A DNA stretch of 64,000 nt from a bacterium (GTDB lineage Bacteria > Bacillota > Clostridia > Lachnospirales > Lachnospiraceae): positions 1-64,000 of the forward strand of contig JAMPFT010000020.1 of NCBI GenBank assembly GCA_023664305.1, read 5' to 3'. The translations under genes were made by a program, and so were the position numbers. This document shows positions 39,551 to 47,767 of this stretch, piece after piece. The notes beneath the pieces were generated by a model. It was not told the DNA's origin. It searched no databases and saw only the letters and a list, made by a program, of their open reading frames with translations. Each line of letters begins with the position of its first letter. Within the stretch, counting starts at the first letter, position 1.

Positions 39551-39579
39551 TTCACATTTTTGAAAAATTATGCTAACAT
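39551..39579 (+). promoter_or_regulatory. Promoter of the YigZ-family gene
   Basis: TTCACA (39551-39556), 17 bp, TAACAT (39574-39579) with extended TG. This puts the transcript start near 39586, downstream of the first in-frame ATG at 39570, and so supports the later start codon. Confidence 0.65.
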
Positions 39580-39629
39580 TAAGAGGAAATCAATTGTCTG
39601 CTGAGGCGGGCGGATGGGAGCTGCGTGTT

Positions 39630-40286
39630 ATGGATAAGGGGGAGATGGGTTCCTACCTGGTTCTGCTGGAGGGCGGACAGGGAGAATACGAGGAAAAAAA
39701 ATCCCGTTTCATCGCGACGGTCAGAGGCTGCAAAACGGAGGAAGAGGCGGCGGCTTTTATCGAGGAGACCAGAAAGAGGTACTGGGACGCAAGGCATAAC
39801 TGTTCCGCCTTTGTGCTGGGCGGCAGGGGAGAGCTGACCAGGTGCAGCGACGACGGGGAGCCCGCGGGCACTGCGGGCCGTCCCATGCTGGAGGTGCTTC
39901 TGCGGGAGGAGATCCGGGACGTGGCGGTCGTGGTGACCAGATATTTCGGCGGGGTGCTTCTGGGGACGGGAGGACTTGTCCGGGCGTATACCCGTGCGGT
40001 GCAGGAGGGACTGAAAAACTGCGTTGTCGGCAGGATGCGCTACGGCGTGCAGCTGCGGGTGGCCACCGATTACGGCGGCATTGGAAAGCTTTTGTATTTG
40101 CTGGGAAACGCGGGGATAGAGCCGTATGCAAGCGAATACACGGATCAGGTTACATTCTGCGTGACCGTCCCGGTTTCGGAGGCGGAGGGACTGCAGAAGG
40201 AAATGACCGAGGCTACGGGAGGCAGGATTAAAGTAGAAAAGATAAAAGAGTTCTATTTCGTTGACAAAGGGTCCGTCGGGGGCTAA
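39630..40286 (+). CDS. YigZ/IMPACT-family protein
   Basis: The 218-residue protein has the UPF0029 N-terminal domain (EKKSRFIATVRGCKTEEEAAAFIEETRKRYWDARHNCSAFVLG...SDDGEPAGTAGRPMLEVLL...VVVTRYFGGVLLGTGGLVRAYT) and the smaller C-terminal domain found in YigZ proteins. Its eukaryotic relative IMPACT binds GCN1; the bacterial role is unproven but probably ribosome or protein related. ATG 39630 has GGGAG nine bases upstream and fits the family length. The earlier frame start at 39570 lies inside the promoter. Confidence 0.88.
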   Translation: MDKGEMGSYLVLLEGGQGEYEEKKSRFIATVRGCKTEEEAAAFIEETRKRYWDARHNCSAFVLGGRGELTRCSDDGEPAGTAGRPMLEVLLREEIRDVAVVVTRYFGGVLLGTGGLVRAYTRAVQEGLKNCVVGRMRYGVQLRVATDYGGIGKLLYLLGNAGIEPYASEYTDQVTFCVTVPVSEAEGLQKEMTEATGGRIKVEKIKEFYFVDKGSVGG

Positions 40287-40289
40287 AAT
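40261..40289 (+). promoter_or_regulatory. Promoter of mgtE, overlapping the end of yigZ
   Basis: TTGACA (40261-40266), 17 bp, TAAAAT (40284-40289). Start near 40296, giving a leader of about 143 bases. The leader lacks the conserved M-box core. Confidence 0.7.
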
Positions 40290-40353
40290 AAATTTGTTCG
40301 GGTTCGTTTGTTTTCGGGCCAAATAACAGAGCACGAAAGGTGGTGGTTTTTTT

Positions 40354-40482
40354 ATGAAGAGTACGATAGCAGGCTCAGACAGTCCGGTTCCGGGTCGAAG
40401 TTGCACAGGGATAAAAAAATCACATAAGGAGAAGTGCTATGGAAAGAAACAACGAACTGGAGAGGCTGCGCGAGCTTCTTAA
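40354..40482 (+). CDS. Possible short leader ORF overlapping the mgtE start
   Basis: ATG 40354 is preceded by AAAGGTGG and opens a 42-codon frame (MKSTIAGSDSPVPGRSCTG...) that runs past the mgtE start codon and stops inside it in another frame. It contains a Pro-Val-Pro segment. Short proline-bearing ORFs precede some magnesium transporter genes in enteric bacteria, but none is known to me here, so this may be chance. Confidence 0.3.
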   Translation: MKSTIAGSDSPVPGRSCTGIKKSHKEKCYGKKQRTGEAARAS

Positions 40483-41788
40483 CGCCAAGCAGTACACGAA
40501 ACTCAGACAGTTTCTGGCCGAGTTAAACGACGCGGATATCGCCGCTTTCCTGGAGGAGATGGAGGAGGAAGAGATCTCAAAGGTGTTCCGGATCCTGCCG
40601 AAGGATCTGGCGGCGGATGTGTTTTCCTACCTGGAGGTAGAGAGCCAGCAGGCGGTCATCAGCTCCCTGTCCGATGCGGAGGCGGCCAACATCATCGACA
40701 ATCTGATGGCCGATGACGCGGTAGACTTTCTGGAGGAAATGCCGGCCAATGTAGTGGATCAGCTTCTGGCTAACGCAAGGCCCGACACCCGTCAGGCCAT
40801 CAACCATCTGCTGCGCTACCCGGAGGATTCCGCCGGGAGTATCATGACGGTGGAGTATGTGTCCTTCAAGGAAAACATGACGGTGGCGCAGGCGATCCAG
40901 CATATCAGAGACGTGGGTCTTGACAGCGAGACCATCAATATCTGCTATGTCCTGGACGGCCAGAGGAAGCTGGTAGGAACCGTGGCGCTGCGGTATCTGC
41001 TGCTCAGCGGGGGGGAGGAAATCATCGGCGATCTGATGCACGAGAACGTGATTGCCATCAATACCCTCATGGATCAGGAGCAGGCGGCGGCGCAGTTTAA
41101 AAAATATGACTTTACGGCCATGCCTGTGGTGGATAACGAAAACAGGCTGGTGGGGATCATCACCGTGGACGATATCGTGGATATCATCGAGGAAGAGACC
41201 ACGGAGGATATGGAAAAGATGGCGGCAATCGTGCCCAGCGACAAGCCCTATATGAAGACGACGGTGGCGGATACCTATAAAAAGAGGATCCCATGGCTGC
41301 TGCTCTTGATGATATCGGCTACCTTTACGGGAGCCATCATCAGCTCCTTTCAGGACGCGCTGAGCGTCTGCGCCGTGCTGAGCGTCTTTATCCCCATGTT
41401 AATGGATACGGGAGGAAACGCGGGAGGGCAGGCCAGCGTGACGATTATCCGCGGTCTTTCCCTGGGAGAGATCGAGTACAGGGATATCGTAAAAATCGTC
41501 TGGAAGGAAATGAGAGTGGCGCTTCTGTGCGGCATGACGCTGGCCGCGGCCAATTTCGCGAAGCTGATGATCTTTGACGGAGTGGGGCTCTATGTGTCCT
41601 TTACGGTGTGCCTGACGCTGGTGGCGGCGGTGGTGATGGCCATGCTGGTGGGGTGTCTTCTTCCCATCGGCGCCAAGAGGCTGGGCTTTGACCCGGCGGT
41701 GATGGCAAGTCCTTTTATCACTACGATCGTGGACGCGCTGTCGCTTCTGGTCTATTTCCGGTTCGCCGTGCTGATTATGGGAATCTGA
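40439..41788 (+). CDS. mgtE: MgtE-family magnesium transporter/channel
   Basis: The 449-residue protein has the MgtE N-terminal superhelical domain (about 5-130, with the repeated EEMEEEEISKVFRILPKDLAADVFSYLE-type repeats), two CBS domains (about 134-255, AGSIMTVEYVSFKEN and MPVVDNENRLVGIITVDDIVDIIEEE) and five C-terminal membrane helices forming the pore (from about 285, including PMLMDTGGNAGGQASVTIIRGLSLGEI). It imports Mg2+ and closes when cytosolic Mg2+ occupies the CBS/N-domain sites. AAGGAG lies eight bases before ATG. A short hairpin (GGAATCT-GAGG-AGATTCC) covers the stop codon. Confidence 0.94.
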   Translation: MERNNELERLRELLNAKQYTKLRQFLAELNDADIAAFLEEMEEEEISKVFRILPKDLAADVFSYLEVESQQAVISSLSDAEAANIIDNLMADDAVDFLEEMPANVVDQLLANARPDTRQAINHLLRYPEDSAGSIMTVEYVSFKENMTVAQAIQHIRDVGLDSETINICYVLDGQRKLVGTVALRYLLLSGGEEIIGDLMHENVIAINTLMDQEQAAAQFKKYDFTAMPVVDNENRLVGIITVDDIVDIIEEETTEDMEKMAAIVPSDKPYMKTTVADTYKKRIPWLLLLMISATFTGAIISSFQDALSVCAVLSVFIPMLMDTGGNAGGQASVTIIRGLSLGEIEYRDIVKIVWKEMRVALLCGMTLAAANFAKLMIFDGVGLYVSFTVCLTLVAAVVMAMLVGCLLPIGAKRLGFDPAVMASPFITTIVDALSLLVYFRFAVLIMGI

Positions 41789-41899
41789 GGAGATTCCTGC
41801 AGCCTGACCGGAGGGAGAGGATGCCGCGGAGACGGAAATGAGAAGGTGCGGGGAGAGTTTATCGTGGAAAACTGTAGAAGTACAGAGGGCAATCAATGT

Positions 41900-42736
41900 A
41901 TGAAGATCGAGGAGCTGGATCCGACGTTTCTGTTTACCTGGAAGGGCACACGCAGCAGGGAACGGGACGAGGGCAGTTACCGAAGCCATGATCATATCGA
42001 GATGTCTTTCGTGCTTTCCGGGGAGGGGAAATACCGGTTTGAGGACGGTATCGTTTCCGTGCAGGAGGGAGACCTGATCGTCATTAACCCCGGGGAAAAG
42101 CATCAGGCGCTGGCCTGCCCGGAGGCGGAGCTGCCGGCCACGGAATTTTTCGTGGGAGTGACCGACGTGCGGATCGCGGGACTTCGGGAGAACACCCTGC
42201 CCGTCAAGGGCGGCGGCCATGTGCTGCATACCGCGGGGGAGCTGCGGCAGAGGCTGTTTAAGATATGCGCCTCCATGGAGGCGGAAAACGCCGTGTGCAG
42301 GCAGGGGCGTTACTTTATGCTGAAGGCTTATCTGATGCAGATGATCCTTTTGATCGTCAGGGAGCAGTGCGAGCCGGTGCAGCGCCCCAAGGGATATTCC
42401 TTTGAGTCGGTGAATAAGAAGTATGTGGTGGAGCAGATCGTCAGCTATTTTGAAGATCATTACAGCGAAAAGATTTCTCTGGATCAGATCGCGGAGAATA
42501 TGTACTTAAGTCCCTTTTATATTTCCAAGATCTTTAAGAGCGAGACGGGAGACGCGCCGATCCGCCACCTGATCAACATCCGCCTGGAGAAGGCGAGAGA
42601 GACGCTGGAGAACGGCTGGGAGGGAAGCATCCAGGAGGTGGCGGCGTCTGTGGGCTACGACGACGCCTATCATTTCAGCAAGCTGTTCAAAAAAAGGTAT
42701 GGGATCTCGCCTTCCCAGGCGAGGAAAAAGGCGTGA
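41900..42736 (+). CDS. AraC-family transcriptional regulator with cupin-type sensor domain
   Basis: The 278-residue protein has a cupin-like N-terminal half (HDHIEMSFVLSGEGKYRFEDGIVSVQEGDLIVINPGEKHQ) and two C-terminal helix-turn-helix motifs (LDQIAENMYLSPFYISKIFKSETG and IQEVAASVGYDDAYHFSKLFKKRYGISPSQAR). It probably binds a sugar or other small ligand and activates a nearby operon. ATG 41900 (GAGGG about ten bases upstream) fits family starts better than GTG 41846. No obvious target lies next to it: mgtE is upstream and a C39-like gene downstream, the latter with its own promoter. Confidence 0.9.
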   Translation: MKIEELDPTFLFTWKGTRSRERDEGSYRSHDHIEMSFVLSGEGKYRFEDGIVSVQEGDLIVINPGEKHQALACPEAELPATEFFVGVTDVRIAGLRENTLPVKGGGHVLHTAGELRQRLFKICASMEAENAVCRQGRYFMLKAYLMQMILLIVREQCEPVQRPKGYSFESVNKKYVVEQIVSYFEDHYSEKISLDQIAENMYLSPFYISKIFKSETGDAPIRHLINIRLEKARETLENGWEGSIQEVAASVGYDDAYHFSKLFKKRYGISPSQARKKA

Positions 42737-42745
42737 AGAAGACTG

Positions 42746-42774
42746 TTTACAACAAAAAAACTTTTGGCTACAAT
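42746..42774 (+). promoter_or_regulatory. Promoter of the 42812 gene
   Basis: TTTACA (42746-42751), 17 bp, TACAAT (42769-42774). It begins 10 bp after the AraC-type gene stop. Confidence 0.65.
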
Positions 42775-42811
42775 ATTTCCAAATTTATATAAAAACAGGA
42801 GGTATCGGTGT

Positions 42812-43480
42812 ATGAGGTATTTTTTTGAGTCCCAGATCGAAAAGAAAGAGAAAGGCTACATGATCAGGATTCCCTTTAACATCTGGGAGGTCTGCAAGCA
42901 GAGAGACGTGATCCAGGCGGAGGTCGTCCTGGATAACAAGATCATCGACTGCGAGCTGCTTCCTCTGGAGAAGGGTAACTATGAGATCCACATTGAGGAC
43001 GGGGACGCGGTGAACGTAGAGCCCGGCGTGCCGCACAAGATCCTGCTCCATGTCAACGGCTCCCTGATCCGCATGGATCAGAACAGCCCTTACAGCTTCG
43101 ACAAGCCGGTCCGCAAAATCGACAGCATGAAGGTCATCATCCAGCCGGAGGACGGTCTCTGCGGCCAGGCCTGTGTGGCTATGCTGGCAGGGGTGACCAT
43201 CGCGGAGGTGATCAGCGTGATGGACTGCCGGGAATGGCAGGCTACCATGGGCCGGGTGATTTCCGCGTTAAATTACTACGGAATCGATCATACGGATATC
43301 ATCGTGTATACGGAGGGACGCGACGCGGTGCTTCCGAAATGCTGTATCATGATGGAGAAGATGGGACGTTTCTGCCATTATCTCGTCCATTACGACGGAA
43401 AATTTTACGATTCCAACCTGGGCGTGCTGGAGGAATACGATATGTCCAAGCTGCTGGGATATCTGGAGATCAAGTGCTGA
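42812..43480 (+). CDS. DUF1905-like domain joined to a C39-like cysteine peptidase fold
   Basis: The 222-residue protein has an N-terminal beta-barrel-like domain (GYMIRIPFNIWEVCKQRDVIQAEVVLDNKIIDCELLPLEKGNYEIHI, about 15-85) resembling DUF1905. Residues of about 104-222 look like a C39/papain-like fold: Cys117 in DGLCGQACVAML, then FCHYLVHYDGKFYDSN with His189 or His193 and Asp200. A possible catalytic triad is present, but activity is unproven. There is no signal peptide, membrane segment or bacteriocin-type leader context, so export processing is unlikely. ATG 42812 has AGGAGG ten bases upstream; the longer frame from 42764 is unlikely because it starts upstream of the -10. Confidence 0.7.
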   Translation: MRYFFESQIEKKEKGYMIRIPFNIWEVCKQRDVIQAEVVLDNKIIDCELLPLEKGNYEIHIEDGDAVNVEPGVPHKILLHVNGSLIRMDQNSPYSFDKPVRKIDSMKVIIQPEDGLCGQACVAMLAGVTIAEVISVMDCREWQATMGRVISALNYYGIDHTDIIVYTEGRDAVLPKCCIMMEKMGRFCHYLVHYDGKFYDSNLGVLEEYDMSKLLGYLEIKC

Positions 43481-43514
43481 CAGAAGACGAGAGTATTGAG
43501 GAGGGGACAAAAAA

Positions 43515-44510
43515 ATGAGCAAGCAGACAAAGATCTACGAAGCTGTGGCTCAGGCTACAGGCTTCAGGTATGATGCCCTGGGACAGGTGGTGTACGGAAA
43601 GGCGGACGGATTCGATGTGATGATTTACGCGGAGAATCCCGGCACACCGACTCTGCTCACCATCCATACCGCGGCCAGAAATACTTCCGGCGCGATACTG
43701 GATCCGAATGAGGCGAAGGAATTTGCCAAGGGCGCGGAGCTCGTAAAAAGCGTGGAAGAAGACGGCAACCATATTGTGATACACCTGTGGAATGAGATCA
43801 AGCAGAATAAACTGACGGAAAAGCTGCCCGGCGCGCTCAGGCAGACGCTTTCTTTCCTGCGCTCTAAGGGATTCGTTCCCTGCTGCAGCGTCTGCGGCAG
43901 GGAGGAAGAGGTTTCCGGCATTCTGGCCGGGGGAAATCATTATCACCTCTGCATGGAGTGCGAGGGCACGATGCGGAGCAATTTGACCACCGTGATTCAG
44001 CAGAAGGACCAGAAGCGCGAGAATATTGTGGGCGGTATTGTGGGAGCGTTTCTCGGCTCCCTGCTGGGCGTCCTGTGTATTATCGTGCTGAGCCGCCTGG
44101 GTTATGTGGCGGCGCTTTCCGGCGTGGTTATGGCGGTGGGTGTGCTGAAGGGTTACGAGCTGCTGGGCGGCAAGCTGACCAAAAAGGGAATCGTCCTCAG
44201 CGTCCTGATCATGCTGTTTATGACTTATCTGGGCGACCGTCTTGACTGGGCGATTGCGCTGTTGACGAGCGGGGGCGGAGCCGAGGCCGGCTATAACATT
44301 TTTGAATGTTATCAGCTGGTGCCGTATGCGATTGAGATGGAGTTGATCGAGCTTTCCTCTTATGTGGCGAATCTGCTTCTGATTTATGCCTTTCTGCTTC
44401 TGGGGGCGATCCCTACAATTCTTTCCAGAGTCAGGGAGAAAAAGGAAGAGACGCAGATGCGCAGGCTGGGCACGGTGAGCAATTCTCTCAACAGCCAAAA
44501 TTCCTATTAA
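43515..44510 (+). CDS. Membrane protein with a cytoplasmic zinc-ribbon-like motif, unknown function
   Basis: The 331-residue protein has a soluble N-terminal domain (1-130), a four-cysteine motif (PCCSVCGREEEV...YHLCMECEGT, near 117-150) likely to bind zinc, and at least four membrane helices (about 172-300, starting GGIVGAFLGSLLGVLCIIVL). The charged C-terminal tail ends NSLNSQNSY. I recognise no family beyond that layout, which recurs in Clostridia. ATG 43515 has GAGGGG nine bases upstream. It follows the C39-like gene by 34 bp, so the two may form an operon. A strong terminator follows at 44521. Confidence 0.7.
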   Translation: MSKQTKIYEAVAQATGFRYDALGQVVYGKADGFDVMIYAENPGTPTLLTIHTAARNTSGAILDPNEAKEFAKGAELVKSVEEDGNHIVIHLWNEIKQNKLTEKLPGALRQTLSFLRSKGFVPCCSVCGREEEVSGILAGGNHYHLCMECEGTMRSNLTTVIQQKDQKRENIVGGIVGAFLGSLLGVLCIIVLSRLGYVAALSGVVMAVGVLKGYELLGGKLTKKGIVLSVLIMLFMTYLGDRLDWAIALLTSGGGAEAGYNIFECYQLVPYAIEMELIELSSYVANLLLIYAFLLLGAIPTILSRVREKKEETQMRRLGTVSNSLNSQNSY

Positions 44511-44520
44511 TAATGAATGA

Positions 44521-44552
44521 AAAAACGCCGGAACAGGTTCCCGGCGTTTTTT
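44521..44552 (+). terminator. Intrinsic terminator after the 43515 gene
   Basis: AAAAACGCCGG (44521-44531) pairs with CCGGCGTTTTTT (44541-44552), the 3' arm ending in six T residues. Confidence 0.9.
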
Positions 44553-44636
44553 GACGGAAGGGAACGGAGGCAGAAAATGACGAAATCGGGAAGGAATTAT
44601 AAAGTAAATATAAAATCTGTTTTTTGAACAGGAAGT

Positions 44637-44690
44637 GAGAAAACGGGAGAAAACAAGAGATTTAATGAGAAAACAAGAGAAAACAAGAGA
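44637..44690 (+). repeat. Tandem GAGAAAAC(AA) repeats upstream of groES
   Basis: A unit GAGAAAAC recurs four times, three of them extended to GAGAAAACAAGAGA. The array lies 20 bp before the groES promoter. Confidence 0.6.
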
Positions 44691-44709
44691 TATATCGCGG
44701 TGAATGCGT

Positions 44710-44738
44710 TTGAAAAAGTCGATACATAAAACTAATAT
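44710..44738 (+). promoter_or_regulatory. groESL promoter
   Basis: TTGAAA (44710-44715), 17 bp, TAATAT (44733-44738). Start near 44745, directly before the CIRCE operator. Confidence 0.8.
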
Positions 44739-44750
44739 ATGTTTTGATGA

Positions 44751-44777
44751 TTAGCACTCGATGAAAATGAGTGCTAA
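44751..44777. promoter_or_regulatory. CIRCE operator (HrcA binding site)
   Basis: TTAGCACTC-N9-GAGTGCTAA is an exact match to the CIRCE consensus. HrcA bound here represses groESL at normal temperature. hrcA is not in the window. Confidence 0.97.
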
Positions 44778-44816
44778 CAAATGAATAAAGTACCTATCAA
44801 ATAAGGAGGCATTCAA

Positions 44817-45101
44817 ATGAAATTAGTACCGTTAGGTGACAGAGTTGTGTTGAAGCAGCTGGTTGCGGAAGAGACGACCAAATCAGGCATCGTTCTTCCC
44901 GGTCAGAATAAGGAAAAGCCCCAGCAGGCGGAAGTGATTGCGGTAGGCCCCGGCGGCGTTGCGGACGGCAAGGAGATCAAGATGGAAGTGAAGGCCGGCG
45001 ATCAGGTGATCTATTCCAAGTATGCGGGAACGGAAGTAAAGCTGGAGGATGAGGAATACATCATCGTGAAGCAGAGCGATATCCTGGCAGTGATCCAGTA
45101 A
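44817..45101 (+). CDS. groES: Co-chaperonin GroES
   Basis: The 94-residue protein has the GroES fold landmarks: [15 protein letters not shown], the mobile loop [30 protein letters not shown], and [29 protein letters not shown]. It caps the GroEL cavity in an ATP-dependent way. AAGGAGG is seven bases upstream. Regulated by the CIRCE operator 40 bp upstream. Cotranscribed with groEL 105 bp downstream. Confidence 0.97.
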   Translation: MKLVPLGDRVVLKQLVAEETTKSGIVLPGQNKEKPQQAEVIAVGPGGVADGKEIKMEVKAGDQVIYSKYAGTEVKLEDEEYIIVKQSDILAVIQ

Positions 45102-45155
45102 GAGGCAGACAGCGGACAAAGTGTCTGAGCGCTGCCCGGCACGAAACTGTCCTGA

Positions 45156-46832
<1,677 letters not shown>

Positions 46833-46870
46833 GCGTTTTGTATGAAACGGCGTTGTCACGGGTAAATTAT

Positions 46871-46907
46871 AAAGACGCAGGCAGATTTATCTGCCTGCGT
46901 CTTTTGG
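46871..46907 (+). terminator. Intrinsic terminator of groESL
   Basis: A 15-bp perfect stem (arms 46871-46885 and 46890-46904) with loop TTTA and a T-run. Confidence 0.93.
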
Positions 46908-46957
46908 AAGGCTGTCAAAAGCAAAAATGTATAAAGCGAAAAAAAGTAAAAATTCTC

Positions 46958-46987
46958 TTGCGGAACCCCGGCACACTGTGTTATAAT
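46958..46987 (+). promoter_or_regulatory. Promoter of tRNA-Trp
   Basis: TTGCGG (46958-46963), 18 bp, TATAAT (46982-46987). Start is about 40 bp before the tRNA. Confidence 0.7.
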
Positions 46988-47035
46988 AATTTTTGTTGGT
47001 GGTTCCGCAGCAGGAAGAGGCGGACATCTGCAGAT

Positions 47036-47106
47036 AGGGGAATAGTACAGTGGTAGTGCGGCGGTCTCCAAAACCGTTAACGGGAGTTCGAGCCTCTCTT
47101 CCCCTG
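47036..47106 (+). tRNA. tRNA-Trp, anticodon CCA
   Basis: A 71-base cloverleaf: acceptor AGGGGAA/TTCCCCT, anticodon stem GCGGT/ACCGT with loop CTCCAAA (anticodon CCA), T-loop TTCGAGC, discriminator G. CCA end is not encoded. It has its own promoter and terminator. Confidence 0.95.
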
Positions 47107-47109
47107 CTG

Positions 47110-47146
47110 AAAAGACCTTGACCGCGTAAGGCGTTCAAGGTCTTTT
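47110..47146 (+). terminator. Intrinsic terminator of tRNA-Trp
   Basis: AAAAGACCTTGA (47110-47121) pairs with TCAAGGTCTTTT (47135-47146). Confidence 0.88.
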
Positions 47147-47207
47147 GTTATCTTACGGAAATCAGTTTGCTGCATCTTTGAAAAAAAGGCAGGGAGGGCA
47201 AAGCGGG

Positions 47208-47621
47208 ATGGAAGATTTCAAAAAGGAGGACGGTTCCGAAAGACTGGAGAAGGCGCTTGCTACGCTGCGGGAGTATGTGGGAGAACTGTCCGCGCGGGCG
47301 GGAGAGGAGGAAGCGTACGCGGAGGCTCTCTGGCGGAAAATCAAAGGGTCGCCGGGGCTTTTGCAGGAGCTGGCTTACTATCACGACTACGGCAGCTTTT
47401 TATGTCGGTATACGGTGGCAGGGCATACGCTGGCGGATGTGCTGGTGTGGCAGGTAGATCATTTTAAACTCTATATGGACCGGCCCGGGGAGATGAACCG
47501 CTACAGGCAGGAGAGGCTGCTGCTTGCGGCGTTTGAAGGGATGGCGCAGCTGGAAGAGGATCCTGACGGCCTTTTGAAGAAAATGAGAGAAGAGTCGGGG
47601 CAGGACGCCGCCAACGGTTAA
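47208..47621 (+). CDS. Hypothetical protein, helical
   Basis: The 137-residue protein (MEDFKKEDGSERLEKALATLREYV...) is highly charged and probably all-helical; the centre has an aromatic patch (LAYYHDYGSFLCRYTVAGHTLADVLVWQVDHFKLYMDR). No domain is recognised. ATG 47208 has GGAGGG nine bases upstream and is preferred over 47145, whose extra 21 residues overlap the tRNA terminator. It ends before a bidirectional terminator. I do not infer a function. Confidence 0.65.
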   Translation: MEDFKKEDGSERLEKALATLREYVGELSARAGEEEAYAEALWRKIKGSPGLLQELAYYHDYGSFLCRYTVAGHTLADVLVWQVDHFKLYMDRPGEMNRYRQERLLLAAFEGMAQLEEDPDGLLKKMREESGQDAANG

Positions 47622-47681
47622 GGCAAAGAGAAAGGGAATCTGCGCCGTCCGGCAGCGCGGCGGACGGCAGGAGACAACAAT

Positions 47682-47719
47682 AAAAGCGCTCGCGGATCTG
47701 AGCATCCGCGGCGCTTTTA
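47682..47719. terminator. Bidirectional terminator
   Basis: AAAAGCGC with GCGCTTTT (47682-47689, 47711-47718) and an inner CGCGGAT/ATCCGCG stem. Serves the 47208 gene and the convergent 47768 gene. Confidence 0.85.
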
Positions 47720-47767
47720 CCGTAAAGGGGAACTATTACACAGTATAACGCAAAAGAACGGAAATGT

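Noticed and set aside
40296-40438. M-box magnesium riboswitch before mgtE
   Set aside because: The leader lacks the conserved M-box core sequences; only a possible short ORF is seen.
44637-44690. CRISPR array
   Set aside because: Units are 8-14 bases with no regular spacers; simple sequence repeat only.
47145-47207. Longer start for the 47208 gene
   Set aside because: The extra residues overlap the tRNA-Trp terminator and lack a ribosome site.
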